From: Marinilabilia salmonicolor | GTDB lineage: Bacteria > Bacteroidota > Bacteroidia > Bacteroidales > Marinilabiliaceae | Length of the DNA: 64,000 nucleotides | Reading direction: 5' to 3' | Assembly: GCF_003003035.1 (NCBI RefSeq) | Contig: NZ_PVTS01000003.1 | Coordinates: 186,001 to 250,000 of the forward strand | Part shown: in pieces, positions 54,126-62,840 of the stretch | Layout: the number at the start of each line of letters is the position of its first letter | Position numbering within the stretch: position 1 is the first letter of the stretch | Position numbers and translations under genes: made by a program | Notes under the pieces: generated by a model | What the model was told of the DNA's origin: nothing | What the model saw: only the letters and a program-made list of their open reading frames with translations | The model's database searches: none

Positions 54126-55025
54126 TTAAAAAATCTCATCACCATCATCAAAAAAGATGTCATTACCTTCGCCACTAAAACCGTCAACAACATTCTTTGC
54201 TTCAGGCACATGAATGATGAAAGTGGACCCTTCACCTTTTTGGCTCTTAATATCAATCTCTCCTCCCAACACATCAAGCAGTGCTTTTGTTATGGACAAT
54301 CCCAGTCCATGCCCCCGGTTGATAGAGTTGATGCCGGTATCGAGTCGCTTGAAACGCTCGAAAATGATTTTTTGGTTTTTATCAGAAATTCCTGTTCCAA
54401 AATCCTGAACTGAGAAGCTTAATTTTTCTTCGTCCGCCCAGACTTTGATAATTACTTTGCTATCTTTAAAACTATACTTAAGCGCGTTGTTCAAAAGGTT
54501 GCTGAGTATCAACTTGATTTTCTCGCTATCGGTTTTGAAATAGAAGTTCTTTCCAAAACCATACTCAATGTTCCATTCAAATTCAATCTGAATACCCATC
54601 TTACGGGCCACCAGGTTGAAGGCTTCGATGATGCTCTGAATAATTCCGCGAACATTAACCTTCGAAATATTGGGAACCACTTCTCCTGCTTCAATTTTTG
54701 CAGCAACAAAAATATTTCTCAACTGAAAGTCAAGGTTAAAAGCCTCACTATGAATAAGTGCAACCATGGAAACAACCTTTTTCCAATCGTTTTTCTCCAC
54801 CGAAAGAATGGATTTGGACAACCCCAGGATGGATGTAAACGGGTTCACTATCTCATTGGAAATATTTGATATAAAGTGGCTTTTAAGGGCCTCCGACTCC
54901 CGTAGTTTATTGGTAACCTCCTGTAATTCACGAGTCAGCAGCTGAACTTCCTGTTCGAACTTCTTACGCTCGTTCATTTTTTCACGGATTTCCTTTAATA
55001 ATTGTCTGTCAGTAATGTTTGTCAT
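54126..55025 (-). CDS. Histidine-kinase-like protein with Asn in place of the phospho-accepting His
   Basis: 299 residues, no membrane segment. A coiled-coil N-terminus (1-45) leads into a HisKA-like helix: FISNISNEIVNPFTSILGLS. Where the family has S-H-E, this protein has S-N-E (N57, codon AAT). The ATPase part looks intact: LLSNLLNNALKYS (N-box; given in part), VQDFGTGISD, RGHGLGLSIT. So it may bind ATP but cannot autophosphorylate at the usual site, unless H50 or another residue substitutes. It lies before cheD-cheB and behind a candidate promoter (55116-55123). The acidic C-terminus ends in DIFFDDGDEIF. Confidence 0.85.
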   Translation of the reverse strand: MTNITDRQLLKEIREKMNERKKFEQEVQLLTRELQEVTNKLRESEALKSHFISNISNEIVNPFTSILGLSKSILSVEKNDWKKVVSMVALIHSEAFNLDFQLRNIFVAAKIEAGEVVPNISKVNVRGIIQSIIEAFNLVARKMGIQIEFEWNIEYGFGKNFYFKTDSEKIKLILSNLLNNALKYSFKDSKVIIKVWADEEKLSFSVQDFGTGISDKNQKIIFERFKRLDTGINSINRGHGLGLSITKALLDVLGGEIDIKSQKGEGSTFIIHVPEAKNVVDGFSGEGNDIFFDDGDEIF

Positions 55026-55115
55026 AATGCATTAATTATAGCGTCATCGTATTTTATTTTTTCCTATTCTGAATGAAATTCAACCTAAAGTGTTAAAAAG
55101 ATTGAAAATCGGGCA

Positions 55116-55123
55116 CAAATATA
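55116..55123 (-). promoter_or_regulatory. Candidate internal -7 box for the kinase-cheD-cheB segment
   Basis: TATATTTG on the - strand, a perfect TAnnTTTG, in the 142-base gap before the kinase-like gene and ~90 bases from its ATG. TTG at 55138-55136 is 12 bases upstream, closer than usual. Confidence 0.45.
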
Positions 55124-55167
55124 TTGAAAATCATCAAATTCCATAATCTCCATCGTTGTCGTTTGCG

Positions 55168-56034
55168 CTACACCCGCTTAAAAATGGTTGGTTTAACATG
55201 TTCAAGCTGCACATCCATGCCGGATAACGATTCTGAATGGCCAATAAAAAAATAGCCGTCTGAACTGAGATGCCTGCACAAACGGTTAATAACCTTCTCC
55301 TGAGTTATCCTGTCAAAATAGATTAGTACATTTCTACAGAAAATCACATCAAAAGTTTCACTAATGTCATAAACAGAGTCCATAAGATTTAGGTATCTCA
55401 GCTTCAAATTGGCTTGAAGTTCGGGAACCACCCTTACCGTCGGATTCACTCTGTCTTTACTCCTTAAAAAGTATCTCCGTTTCAGATCGATGGGAACCAT
55501 GTCTATCTTAGACTCTTTATAAACCCCACGCGCAGCTGTCTGCAGCATTTGGCTGGAAATATCGGTACCCAGAATTTCATATCTGAAACGCGGATTCGCC
55601 AATTTGAATTCATTCAGCGCAATGGCGATGGTGTAACCCTCTTCTCCACTGGATGAACCGGCACTCCAAACCTTAAAAGGCCGGCTGAAACCGGTAGATT
55701 CGGCAAATCCGGGAAGCACATGATCTCTGAGGAAAGCGAAATGAACCGGTTCCCTGTAGAAATCAGTTTTATTGGTAGTAACCACATTCAAAAAGTTCAA
55801 AAGCTCCCGTTCCTGACCCTCTTTACTAAAAAAATACTCTTTATATTCTGTATAGGAGTTCATTTTGAGTTCCCGGATTCTCTTGAGCAGACGCCCCTGC
55901 AGCATAATCCGTTTTACAGGAGGCATTTTTATGCCATATTCGGTAAAGATGTACTTGCTGAAAGCCTGAAAATCCTTCTCAGACAATTCTGCTTTAAAGC
56001 AATCAAATCCCTTATTTCCTGAATTACTCTCCAC
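55168..56034 (-). CDS. cheR: Chemotaxis protein methyltransferase CheR
   Basis: 288 residues from a GTG at 56034; no nearby ATG is available. Complete CheR: N-terminal helical domain with MLQGRLLKRIRELK, TTNKTDFYREPVHFAFL, SAM loop VWSAGSSSGEEGYT (122-135), GTDISSQMLQTAARGVY, and FCRNVLIYFDRITQE. It methylates receptor glutamates. 15 bases separate it from the CheW gene upstream. The MCP at 60386 ends in a CheR-docking-like pentapeptide, which this or the second CheR may bind. Confidence 0.93.
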   Translation of the reverse strand: MESNSGNKGFDCFKAELSEKDFQAFSKYIFTEYGIKMPPVKRIMLQGRLLKRIRELKMNSYTEYKEYFFSKEGQERELLNFLNVVTTNKTDFYREPVHFAFLRDHVLPGFAESTGFSRPFKVWSAGSSSGEEGYTIAIALNEFKLANPRFRYEILGTDISSQMLQTAARGVYKESKIDMVPIDLKRRYFLRSKDRVNPTVRVVPELQANLKLRYLNLMDSVYDISETFDVIFCRNVLIYFDRITQEKVINRLCRHLSSDGYFFIGHSESLSGMDVQLEHVKPTIFKRV

Positions 56035-56049
56035 TCCCTGTTTTAAAAA

Positions 56050-56523
56050 CTATTGCTCTTTGGCTGCTGCCAATATTTTATCCATTTCAATAACATCGTT
56101 CCGGGTAAAGACCTGATCCGGATCCAGTACAAAGACAAACGCTCCGTCTTTACTATATGTTCCGGACACATATCCCGGCTTATACTCCTGATGAATAGAT
56201 TTTAACTCTCCCTCTTCCAGCTCCAGCACATCGGATACTGCATCAGCCATAACGGCCACCCGGTAATCATCCTCTTCACCCTCTTTTTGCAGATTCAGTA
56301 TCACAATTACCGAATTTTGTGATGCCTCCACCGATCCAAGATTAAATTTCAGTCCGGTGTTAATCAAGGGAATCACTTCATCGCGGAATTCAATAAGGCC
56401 GGCAATAAAATCCACCTTTTGGGGCACTGGCTTTGGCTTTTCATATTCTCTGATTTCCATCACATGAGAAACATGAACAGCAAAGACCTCATCAACTACT
56501 TTAAATGTCAGATATGAATTCAT
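56050..56523 (-). CDS. cheW: CheW-type coupling protein
   Basis: 157 residues. The CheW double barrel is evident: YLTFKVVDEVFAVHVSHVMEI at the start (given in part: LTFKVVDEVFAVHV), VDFIAGLIEFRDEVIPLINTG, VIVILNLQ, VAVMADAVSDVLEL. It links MCPs to CheA. One of two CheW genes; the short C-terminal tail AAAKEQ is not conserved in the other. Two CheW proteins with only one MCP in the cluster hint at further receptors elsewhere or at different array positions. Confidence 0.91.
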   Translation of the reverse strand: MNSYLTFKVVDEVFAVHVSHVMEIREYEKPKPVPQKVDFIAGLIEFRDEVIPLINTGLKFNLGSVEASQNSVIVILNLQKEGEEDDYRVAVMADAVSDVLELEEGELKSIHQEYKPGYVSGTYSKDGAFVFVLDPDQVFTRNDVIEMDKILAAAKEQ

Positions 56524-56567
56524 TTAAATCTTTTTATAATTACAATACCGGTATCCGTTGACCATGT

Positions 56568-57017
56568 TTAAACTTCGGCGGCTACAACCAGTTCTTCAAT
56601 ATCGATGATATGAACAAACTGATTGTCCATAGAAAAAGTTCCGTGAAAATTCCGAAGCATACTTTCTTCCTTGTCTGCAACAGTCGGTTTTATTTCCAGA
56701 CCGTCTGTTTCAACCACCTCCTTAACCATATCCACAATAAGGCCAAGACTACTGTCCTGCTGTTCTTCGGGGTTAATAACCACCACAGCGGAGTCATTGG
56801 TCAGTTCGGTGTTTGTAAACCCCATCATTAACCTTAAATCGACCACCGGAATGATATTTCCGTGAAGATTGAGCACTCCCACCATAAAATCAGGTGTATT
56901 AGGAACTTTTGTTATCTCGGGTACTTCAAGAATATGATTGACTCTCATTGCGTCAATGGCAAAAAACTCATCCTGAAGCTTAAAAGATAAAAGTGTACTA
57001 TAGCTGTTTTCCGACAT
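56568..57017 (-). CDS. cheW: CheW-type coupling protein
   Basis: 149 residues from ATG 57017 (a TTG at 57026 is in frame). CheW pattern: LLSFKLQDEFFAIDAMRVNH, PDFMVGVLNLHGNIIPVVDL, VVVINPEE, LGLIVDMVKEVVE. Encoded 12 bases after cheA, so it is the likely main adaptor of this kinase. It differs considerably from the CheW at 56050-56523, so the two are old duplicates or have separate roles. Confidence 0.92.
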   Translation of the reverse strand: MSENSYSTLLSFKLQDEFFAIDAMRVNHILEVPEITKVPNTPDFMVGVLNLHGNIIPVVDLRLMMGFTNTELTNDSAVVVINPEEQQDSSLGLIVDMVKEVVETDGLEIKPTVADKEESMLRNFHGTFSMDNQFVHIIDIEELVVAAEV

Positions 57018-57029
57018 AATCACCAAAAA

Positions 57030-59120
57030 TTAAAATTCTTCCTTTTTCTTTCCCTCTTCCTTTTTCTTTCCCTTAAACTTTCCGGAAGAATTCATTTGCA
57101 AAACCCGGTTGGTATCAATTACCAGAGAAATGGTGCCGTCTCCGAGAATGGAAGCTCCGGAAACCACCTCATGTGTTTTGAGATAACGGCCCAATGGTTT
57201 CACCACCGTTTGATACTCCCCAAGAACTTCGTCAACCAAAAGCCCGAGACGCTTATCGTCATGTTTTACCAGAATCATCTGGGGCACCTCCATCTCAGCC
57301 TTCTCTTCTTTAAACACATCGCGCATATCCACATAAGGGATTTGCTCATTTTCAATCACCACGACCTTGTTGAAGGAGTTTTTCAGCTGGTTTTGATTGA
57401 GGGCAAAAATTTTCTCGATAGAAGAAATAGGTATCACATACTGGTTATCAACCACTTTCACAAGAAGTCCGTCAATGATTGACAGCGTGAGGGGCAATCG
57501 TAAAGTAATGGTTGTACCCTGACCCGCATCGGAATCAATGGACACTTCACCACGTATTTCTGAAATCTTTTTGCGAACCACATCCATTCCTACCCCACGT
57601 CCGGAAACATCAGACACAGTCTCCCGGGTTGAGAAACCACTGGTAAAAATAAGGTTGAGAACTTCCTTGTCCGAAAGCTCGGCAGCTTCATCAATAATCC
57701 CTTTGGCAATGGCCTTTTTCCGAATATCCTCAACATTGATTCCCTTACCATCATCGGTAACTTCAATCAATACATTGGCACCGGCATGATAGGCTTTGAA
57801 GTAGATGTTTCCTTTAGGGGATTTTCCTGCGGCAACCCGCTCGTCAGGCATTTCAATACCATGATCCACCGAGTTTCTCAGAATATGTAACAATGGATCT
57901 GTAAGGTGTTCGATAATGTTTTTATCCAGTTCGATATCTCCACCCTCAATTACAAAATCAATCTCTTTACCCAGCTCTTTGGACAAATCACGAACCAGGC
58001 GCTGAAAGCGCATCAATTCACTTTGCATCGGGATAAGACTGATCTCAAAGGCATTATCACGCAACTGACGTGACAATTTCTGAACGTTTTCGGCAAGACC
58101 CAGAATATCGTTCTCACCTTTTTTCTCCGCATAAACGCTCAACTGTGCCTGAACGGTAACCAATTCACTTACAAGATTGACCAGTTCATCAATCTTCATA
58201 GAGGATACTCTGATACTTGAGATCTTGTGTTCCTTAAAGGCCTTCTTTTTTTTCTGTTCTTTATCCTCCGCATCCTTTTGCACATTTTCCGGAGCTGCAG
58301 GCTCATCTTTCTTGAGCAGAATCTTCAGATCGCTGACCTTTATCAGAGAGTTGGCATTTCGGGCATTACTGATTAATTTTTTTATTCCCTGATTTACCTC
58401 AAATCCACCTGAACAAACTTCTTCCACAGTAAGGTCACACTCATCTTCTACAAAAATGAAGACATCCTTAATTTCGTTGAGAGATTCGGTGGTCGTTAGC
58501 AAAATCTGCCATAGACAGTAGTTATTCTCCGGCTCCAGCGGTTCAAAAGAAGGAACTTTATGGGTATAGACAATACTATAACCTTCGCCGAGAGCATGAA
58601 GGTCGTCAAGCAAAAACAGCGGATTGGTACCATTCTGCAAAAGCTCTTCCTTAGGGACAAAAGAAATTAGATAAGTCTTCTCTCCATCATCGACAACGGG
58701 AGCAGATGATGCAGACACCTCAGCAACAGGAGCAGCACTTCCGGTTTCGGAAAAAGACTGAATACGTCCCATAAAAGCATGGTATGCATCCAGATCATCC
58801 TTCTCGGTAAGATCTCCTTTATCAAGAAGAGATTTAATCTCATCCACTGCTGAAAAAGTCAAAGAAATCAAATCGGGAGTGACCTCAAGTTTGTCATTTC
58901 TGACCTTATCAAAAATATTCTCCAGATGATGTGTAAAGTCACTCAGGTGATTGAAGCCAAACATAGCGCCACCACCTTTAAGAGAGTGCATTGCTCTGAA
59001 AATGCGCTCGATCAGATCCTTGCTCTGCATATCATTTTCGAGGGCAAAGAGCGCTTCTTCCAGATCATTTACATTATCCAGAGACTCTTCAACAAACTTG
59101 GCTTTAAATTTATCTATCAT
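57030..59120 (-). CDS. cheA: Chemotaxis histidine kinase CheA
   Basis: 696 residues with all five CheA parts: P1/Hpt with FRAMHSLKGGGAMFG (H45), a P2-like region (about 145-240) and linker, dimerisation helix pair from about 300 (RVSSMKIDELVNLVSELVT), HATPase with HILRNSVDHGIE, EVTDDGKGIN and GRGVGMDVVR, and a C-terminal CheW-like domain. It phosphorylates CheY and the full CheB. The C-terminal tail holds GKKKEE twice, from an exact 18-bp tandem duplication (57038-57073). The separate Hpt protein upstream may add another phosphate relay point. Confidence 0.95.
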   Translation of the reverse strand: MIDKFKAKFVEESLDNVNDLEEALFALENDMQSKDLIERIFRAMHSLKGGGAMFGFNHLSDFTHHLENIFDKVRNDKLEVTPDLISLTFSAVDEIKSLLDKGDLTEKDDLDAYHAFMGRIQSFSETGSAAPVAEVSASSAPVVDDGEKTYLISFVPKEELLQNGTNPLFLLDDLHALGEGYSIVYTHKVPSFEPLEPENNYCLWQILLTTTESLNEIKDVFIFVEDECDLTVEEVCSGGFEVNQGIKKLISNARNANSLIKVSDLKILLKKDEPAAPENVQKDAEDKEQKKKKAFKEHKISSIRVSSMKIDELVNLVSELVTVQAQLSVYAEKKGENDILGLAENVQKLSRQLRDNAFEISLIPMQSELMRFQRLVRDLSKELGKEIDFVIEGGDIELDKNIIEHLTDPLLHILRNSVDHGIEMPDERVAAGKSPKGNIYFKAYHAGANVLIEVTDDGKGINVEDIRKKAIAKGIIDEAAELSDKEVLNLIFTSGFSTRETVSDVSGRGVGMDVVRKKISEIRGEVSIDSDAGQGTTITLRLPLTLSIIDGLLVKVVDNQYVIPISSIEKIFALNQNQLKNSFNKVVVIENEQIPYVDMRDVFKEEKAEMEVPQMILVKHDDKRLGLLVDEVLGEYQTVVKPLGRYLKTHEVVSGASILGDGTISLVIDTNRVLQMNSSGKFKGKKKEEGKKKEEF

Positions 59121-59174
59121 AATTTCCTTTTGCCATTTCGCCTTATTCAGATTTCATCAGAGTGATGGAACATC

Positions 59175-59513
59175 TCAAAGAGCGATTTTTTCAGATTTCA
59201 ATTCATCAACAATGGCATCGATTCCTCTGATGGTCTGTGTCTTAATTTGTTCAGAAAGTTCCTTTTCCCCCTTGCGGATTCTATCAAAAACCTGCTCCAG
59301 TTTCCTGGAGACGGGGGCAAGACTATCCAGTCCGACCATTGGGGCAGTGCCAGCAATACCATGCATGACCATAAAAACATTATTGGCCACCTCTTCGGTT
59401 TTGGGGTTTGAGTTGGCAAAATCAGCATTGACAAACATTGCTTTCAATTCTACAAGATCGTCCATGCTGTTTTGAATAAACGTCCTCCTGATTTCTTCAA
59501 GTTGATTTGTCAT
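59175..59513 (-). CDS. Stand-alone Hpt-domain protein
   Basis: 112 residues, a single histidine-phosphotransfer helix bundle with VMHGIAGTAPMVGLD; H51 is at the phospho-accepting position of Hpt domains (compare CheA P1 MHSLKGGGAMFG). It has no kinase domain, so would take phosphate from CheA via a receiver, or buffer it. 54 bases upstream of cheA. The gap to cheY (75 bases) contains a short inverted repeat TTCTCC/GGAGAA (59558-59581). Confidence 0.85.
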   Translation of the reverse strand: MTNQLEEIRRTFIQNSMDDLVELKAMFVNADFANSNPKTEEVANNVFMVMHGIAGTAPMVGLDSLAPVSRKLEQVFDRIRKGEKELSEQIKTQTIRGIDAIVDELKSEKIAL

Positions 59514-59588
59514 AAGGGTTGGATTTAGTTAAGAAAAGTAGGGTGCTATACATAAATTCTCCAAAAAAAGTTTCGGAGAACACGCAAA

Positions 59589-59954
59589 CTATCTTAAAAC
59601 CCGGGAAATAGCACTCAAAAGTTTAGCGGGCACAAATGGCTTAATGATCCATCCGGTAGCTCCTGCCTGCTTTGCTTCCATTTTCTTGGCTGCCTGCGAC
59701 TCTGTGGTGAGAAACAAGATCGGAATGTGTTTATAATCATCCATTTCCCTGACTTTACGAATAAGTCCCAGACCATCCAGGTTAGGCATATGCAAGTCGG
59801 TAATAATAATATCGATGGGACGGCCATCCAGATACTGCAGTGCATCTTCGCCATCAACACCCACCAGGACATCATATCCTTCATTCTGAAGTGTAAAATT
59901 CACTACTTCGCGGATACTTTCGGAGTCATCAACGATAAGAACTGTTTTTGCCAT
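59589..59954 (-). CDS. cheY: CheY-type single-domain response regulator
   Basis: 121 residues, a complete receiver: acidic pair LIVDDSE (D9/D10), phospho-acceptor in IITDLHMPNLDG (D53), switch Thr in ILFLTTES, Lys in WIIKPF. CheY normally carries the output to a flagellar motor; with no flagellar genes here, the target could be gliding machinery or another surface process. Encoded 4 bases after the STAS protein gene, so the two are coupled. Confidence 0.94.
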   Translation of the reverse strand: MAKTVLIVDDSESIREVVNFTLQNEGYDVLVGVDGEDALQYLDGRPIDIIITDLHMPNLDGLGLIRKVREMDDYKHIPILFLTTESQAAKKMEAKQAGATGWIIKPFVPAKLLSAISRVLR

Positions 59955-59958
59955 TTTA

Positions 59959-60288
59959 TTAATTATTTACAGGGTTACTATTTAACAAATCGGAAAATCC
60001 GGAATTGGAAACAAGACTCTCCAATTCACTGGGCAGTTTGCTGTTCACGGAAAACTGACGTTTATTTAAACCGGCGGTTTTTTTCAATGATTGCAACAAC
60101 TGCAGGAAAGTAATATCCAGATTGTCAGGATTATCCACAACTACAACCATATCTTTGGAGAAGTCAACTTGCTGACCAACCGAATCCTTAATTTTCTGGA
60201 TATAATTAATGGTAAGCTGTCCATTGAATATCACTTCGATGGAATCATCGCCGGTTTTCACCTGAACTTGGAAATTATCGTCCTTCAT
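59959..60288 (-). CDS. STAS-domain-like protein
   Basis: 109 residues from ATG 60288 (a TTG at 60312 is possible). Pattern of a STAS/anti-sigma-antagonist domain: VIFNGQLTINYIQKIKDSV, then VVVVDNPDNLDITFLQLLQSL at the usual phospho-site loop, where the canonical D-S-x-G is D-I-T-F. If phosphorylated, T would be the candidate. STAS proteins in chemosensory clusters, and in Sia/SpoII switches, are partners of PP2C phosphatases and GHKL kinases, both of which are encoded downstream. Located between the MCP gene and cheY. Confidence 0.75.
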   Translation of the reverse strand: MKDDNFQVQVKTGDDSIEVIFNGQLTINYIQKIKDSVGQQVDFSKDMVVVVDNPDNLDITFLQLLQSLKKTAGLNKRQFSVNSKLPSELESLVSNSGFSDLLNSNPVNN

Positions 60289-60385
60289 TTGTTTATTATT
60301 TGTATTAAGCAAGTTGGATGATGCACTCAGAGCTTCATTAGCTACTTTTTAACGGGCATCATCGGCACAAGCCCATATGGTCCTC

Positions 60386-62125
60386 TTAAAATTTCTCATA
60401 ATTATCCAGGTCAAACTCACGGCCCAAATTACCAAGATTTGGTTTTTGAGTGTTGCCTGACCTACCTTCGCTCTTCTTAGGAGCAGCCTCGTCCTTAGCC
60501 TCTGATGAAGCTTTCTTTCGGGTCTCTTTTTCTTTGGAAGACTCTTTAGGGACTTCAATTTTTGGTGCTTTAACATTCACCTCTTCCCCGATTTTAAAGA
60601 TTTCGACAGCTTTCTGAAGGTTAGCCGCAAGATCACTCAATTGCTCGGAACTGGTTGTCAGCATATCAGATGATGACGCATTTTCCTGGGTAATCATATT
60701 GAGCTGCTGCATGGCCTGATTTATCTGATCGGCTCCTGTCTTCTGTTCCATACTTGCAGCAGCAATCTCCTTAATCAACTGAGTAGTCTTTTCTATGTCA
60801 GGAACGAGCATTTTGGATTTCTCTCCTGCTTCCTTCGAAACCTTGAGACCTTTGGAAACCAATGTTACAATATCATCAGCTGCAACCTTACTTTTCTCTG
60901 CAAGCTTACGTACTTCAGCAGCAACCACAGAAAATCCACGTCCGTGCTCTCCGGCGCGGGCGGCCTCTACTGCAGCATTCAGTGCAAGGATGTTTGTCTG
61001 GAAGGCAATGTCGCTAATCACAGAAATTCGCTCTGAAATATCCTGCATTGCTTTAACAGCTTCAGCAGACAATTCATTTGCTACATTTACCTCTTTGGCA
61101 GTTTCAACGGTAATCTTTTCTGTCTGAATGGCATTATCGGTATTCTGATCGATATTGGCAACCATCTCTTCAATGGAAGTAGATACCTCCTCTGCTGAAG
61201 CAGCCTGATCTGCAGAACCGCGGGACAACTGCTGTGAGCTGTCGCGAAGATTTTTACTGGAATGAACCAGATCCAGCGCATTTTGCTTGATAGTAACTAC
61301 CGTGTTTTTAAGGCTCATGGCCATTGATCCGAGCTCACGGGCCAGGATTCCAATTTCGTCATTCTGGTTAACATCCACCCGGGCTGTAAGGTCACCCTTA
61401 CCAAAAGCCTGGGCAAAAGAAACACCTTTTGAAAGTGGTTTGACAATTGTAGTATAAAGAACAAATCCAATAATCAGAGAAGCGGCAATCAGGATGATGC
61501 TCATTAACGCTGTAAACCAGGTAAACCAGGTAAAGTTATCGTTCATGTCCTGCAATGATGCCTCATATTTTGCCAGATAAGTTGTTCCCAGTCCGGAAAC
61601 GTCTTCAATAATCTGGTCACTCAGGGTAATGACATCTCCACCTTCCACAACCATTGGCTCCACCTCAAACATAACCATAGGGTCATCGTAAGATTCGAAA
61701 GAACTCAAAAGCCCCATAATGGACTGATGCATGATAAAAAGAGAGTCAATTTCATGAAGGGCATTGTTCAAAATCTCCTGATCCTGCTCATTATCCCACT
61801 CTTTTGAGATGGTAAGCAGCCGCTCCTTTAATTGAGGAAAGTCCTTATTGTGAATGGTTTCCAGCCGAACTTTATCCGGAGTATCTGCCTGGCGATCGAT
61901 ATACACCCAGTTTTTTATCAGCATCTTGGTCTGAGTAACCATCATCTCCAGGTCGCCCAGCATTTCTGTAGTGGGAGAATAAACACTGGTAACTCCGTTG
62001 GTAAGATTTTTACTTCTGGTAAGTGTTCCCAGGGTAAGAACAGAGTTTATCAGAATAACTACAAGTATAAGCCCGAAACCAAAAATCAGTTTTTGGGCAA
62101 TGTTTAAATTGTATTTTAGTTTCAT
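60386..62125 (-). CDS. Methyl-accepting chemotaxis protein with CheR-docking-like C-terminus
   Basis: 579 residues: TM1 (about 12-34), an extracytoplasmic four-helix sensor (35-198), TM2 (about 200-227), HAMP (228-280), and the signalling coiled coil with the highly conserved tip [19 protein letters not shown] (375-393). A charged, alanine/lysine-rich linker (about 510-560) leads to the last five residues NYEKF, which fit the x-[FWY]-x-x-[FWY] pentapeptide that tethers CheR/CheB. It is the only MCP in the window and the first gene of the che cluster. Ligand unknown; the 4HB-type sensor often binds small molecules directly. Confidence 0.93.
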   Translation of the reverse strand: MKLKYNLNIAQKLIFGFGLILVVILINSVLTLGTLTRSKNLTNGVTSVYSPTTEMLGDLEMMVTQTKMLIKNWVYIDRQADTPDKVRLETIHNKDFPQLKERLLTISKEWDNEQDQEILNNALHEIDSLFIMHQSIMGLLSSFESYDDPMVMFEVEPMVVEGGDVITLSDQIIEDVSGLGTTYLAKYEASLQDMNDNFTWFTWFTALMSIILIAASLIIGFVLYTTIVKPLSKGVSFAQAFGKGDLTARVDVNQNDEIGILARELGSMAMSLKNTVVTIKQNALDLVHSSKNLRDSSQQLSRGSADQAASAEEVSTSIEEMVANIDQNTDNAIQTEKITVETAKEVNVANELSAEAVKAMQDISERISVISDIAFQTNILALNAAVEAARAGEHGRGFSVVAAEVRKLAEKSKVAADDIVTLVSKGLKVSKEAGEKSKMLVPDIEKTTQLIKEIAAASMEQKTGADQINQAMQQLNMITQENASSSDMLTTSSEQLSDLAANLQKAVEIFKIGEEVNVKAPKIEVPKESSKEKETRKKASSEAKDEAAPKKSEGRSGNTQKPNLGNLGREFDLDNYEKF

Positions 62126-62171
62126 GAACCAGATTTTTTCATATACCCGGGATTGTTGGTGACTGAATCAA

Positions 62172-62210
62172 CAAAAATCCCTGGACTGATATGGACTTAC
62201 CAGTCCGGGG
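62172..62210 (-). terminator. Intrinsic terminator between the yfiR-like gene and the MCP gene
   Basis: On the - strand CCCG-GACTG...CAGTC-CAGGG with ATTTTTG after it: a 5-bp plus 3-bp stem around a 12-base loop. It suggests the YfiR-like gene is not in the che transcript, or only partly. Confidence 0.55.
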
Positions 62211-62327
62211 CTTATAGTATTATTTTATAAATTCATTTGCTCACGCGGGCCTCATATGCTTGATGGCACTCAAAAAAACACCCTCTTACAACAGCATTTG
62301 AGTCCCCCACGCTCCTTGCCTGCTTCC

Positions 62328-62840
62328 TTACAAAACGATGGCAGAAGACATGTTTTCCAATCTGGAACTGATCTGAAGTCCGTTACTTGAAGCATTCCCT
62401 TTATGAATCTCAAACTTAAGAACTTCATTCCGCACCACAAAATTAATCATAGAGCCGTGATCGGTAGCCCCTTCACTTTCGGTAACAATAAGAGAGTTAT
62501 TGCCCAGTTTTTGTTTTATCTGTGCTGCATTGCGTGAAAATCCGGATCTGTCGGAAACAAACAAAACCTGGCAATCGGTAAGGTCAGCCAAAGAGTTAAA
62601 CTCTTTAACCACTACGGTTTGAAAACCAAATTTCTTTCCACCGGTCTGCTGATCAATTCGTCTTGCAATATCAGAGTCTTGTAAAACTCCGATTACAAAA
62701 TCTCCCTGACGCGCAGCTTCAGGCCAACCAATATAGCGAATAAAGTTGAGAGTAAAAACTGCTTTATACTTCGCCACCTGGCCCTGCATCAAAACTGGCA
62801 TTATCATCAACAATGCCAACATCAAGTAAAACTTTTTCAT
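62328..62840 (-). CDS. YfiR-family periplasmic protein (DUF4154)
   Basis: 170 residues with a signal peptide (MKKFYLMLALLMIMPVLMQG). The YfiR/DUF4154 pattern follows: KAVFTLNFIRYIGWPEA, GDFVIGVLQDSDIARRI, CQVLFVSDRSG, LIVTESEGATDHGSMINFVV, and a C-terminal LQISSRLENMSSAIVL. In Pseudomonas, YfiR is a periplasmic repressor of the diguanylate cyclase YfiN. No YfiN-like gene is present, so this one must act on something else; the adjacent MCP, with its periplasmic helix bundle, is an attractive but untested partner. Confidence 0.88.
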   Translation of the reverse strand: MKKFYLMLALLMIMPVLMQGQVAKYKAVFTLNFIRYIGWPEAARQGDFVIGVLQDSDIARRIDQQTGGKKFGFQTVVVKEFNSLADLTDCQVLFVSDRSGFSRNAAQIKQKLGNNSLIVTESEGATDHGSMINFVVRNEVLKFEIHKGNASSNGLQISSRLENMSSAIVL

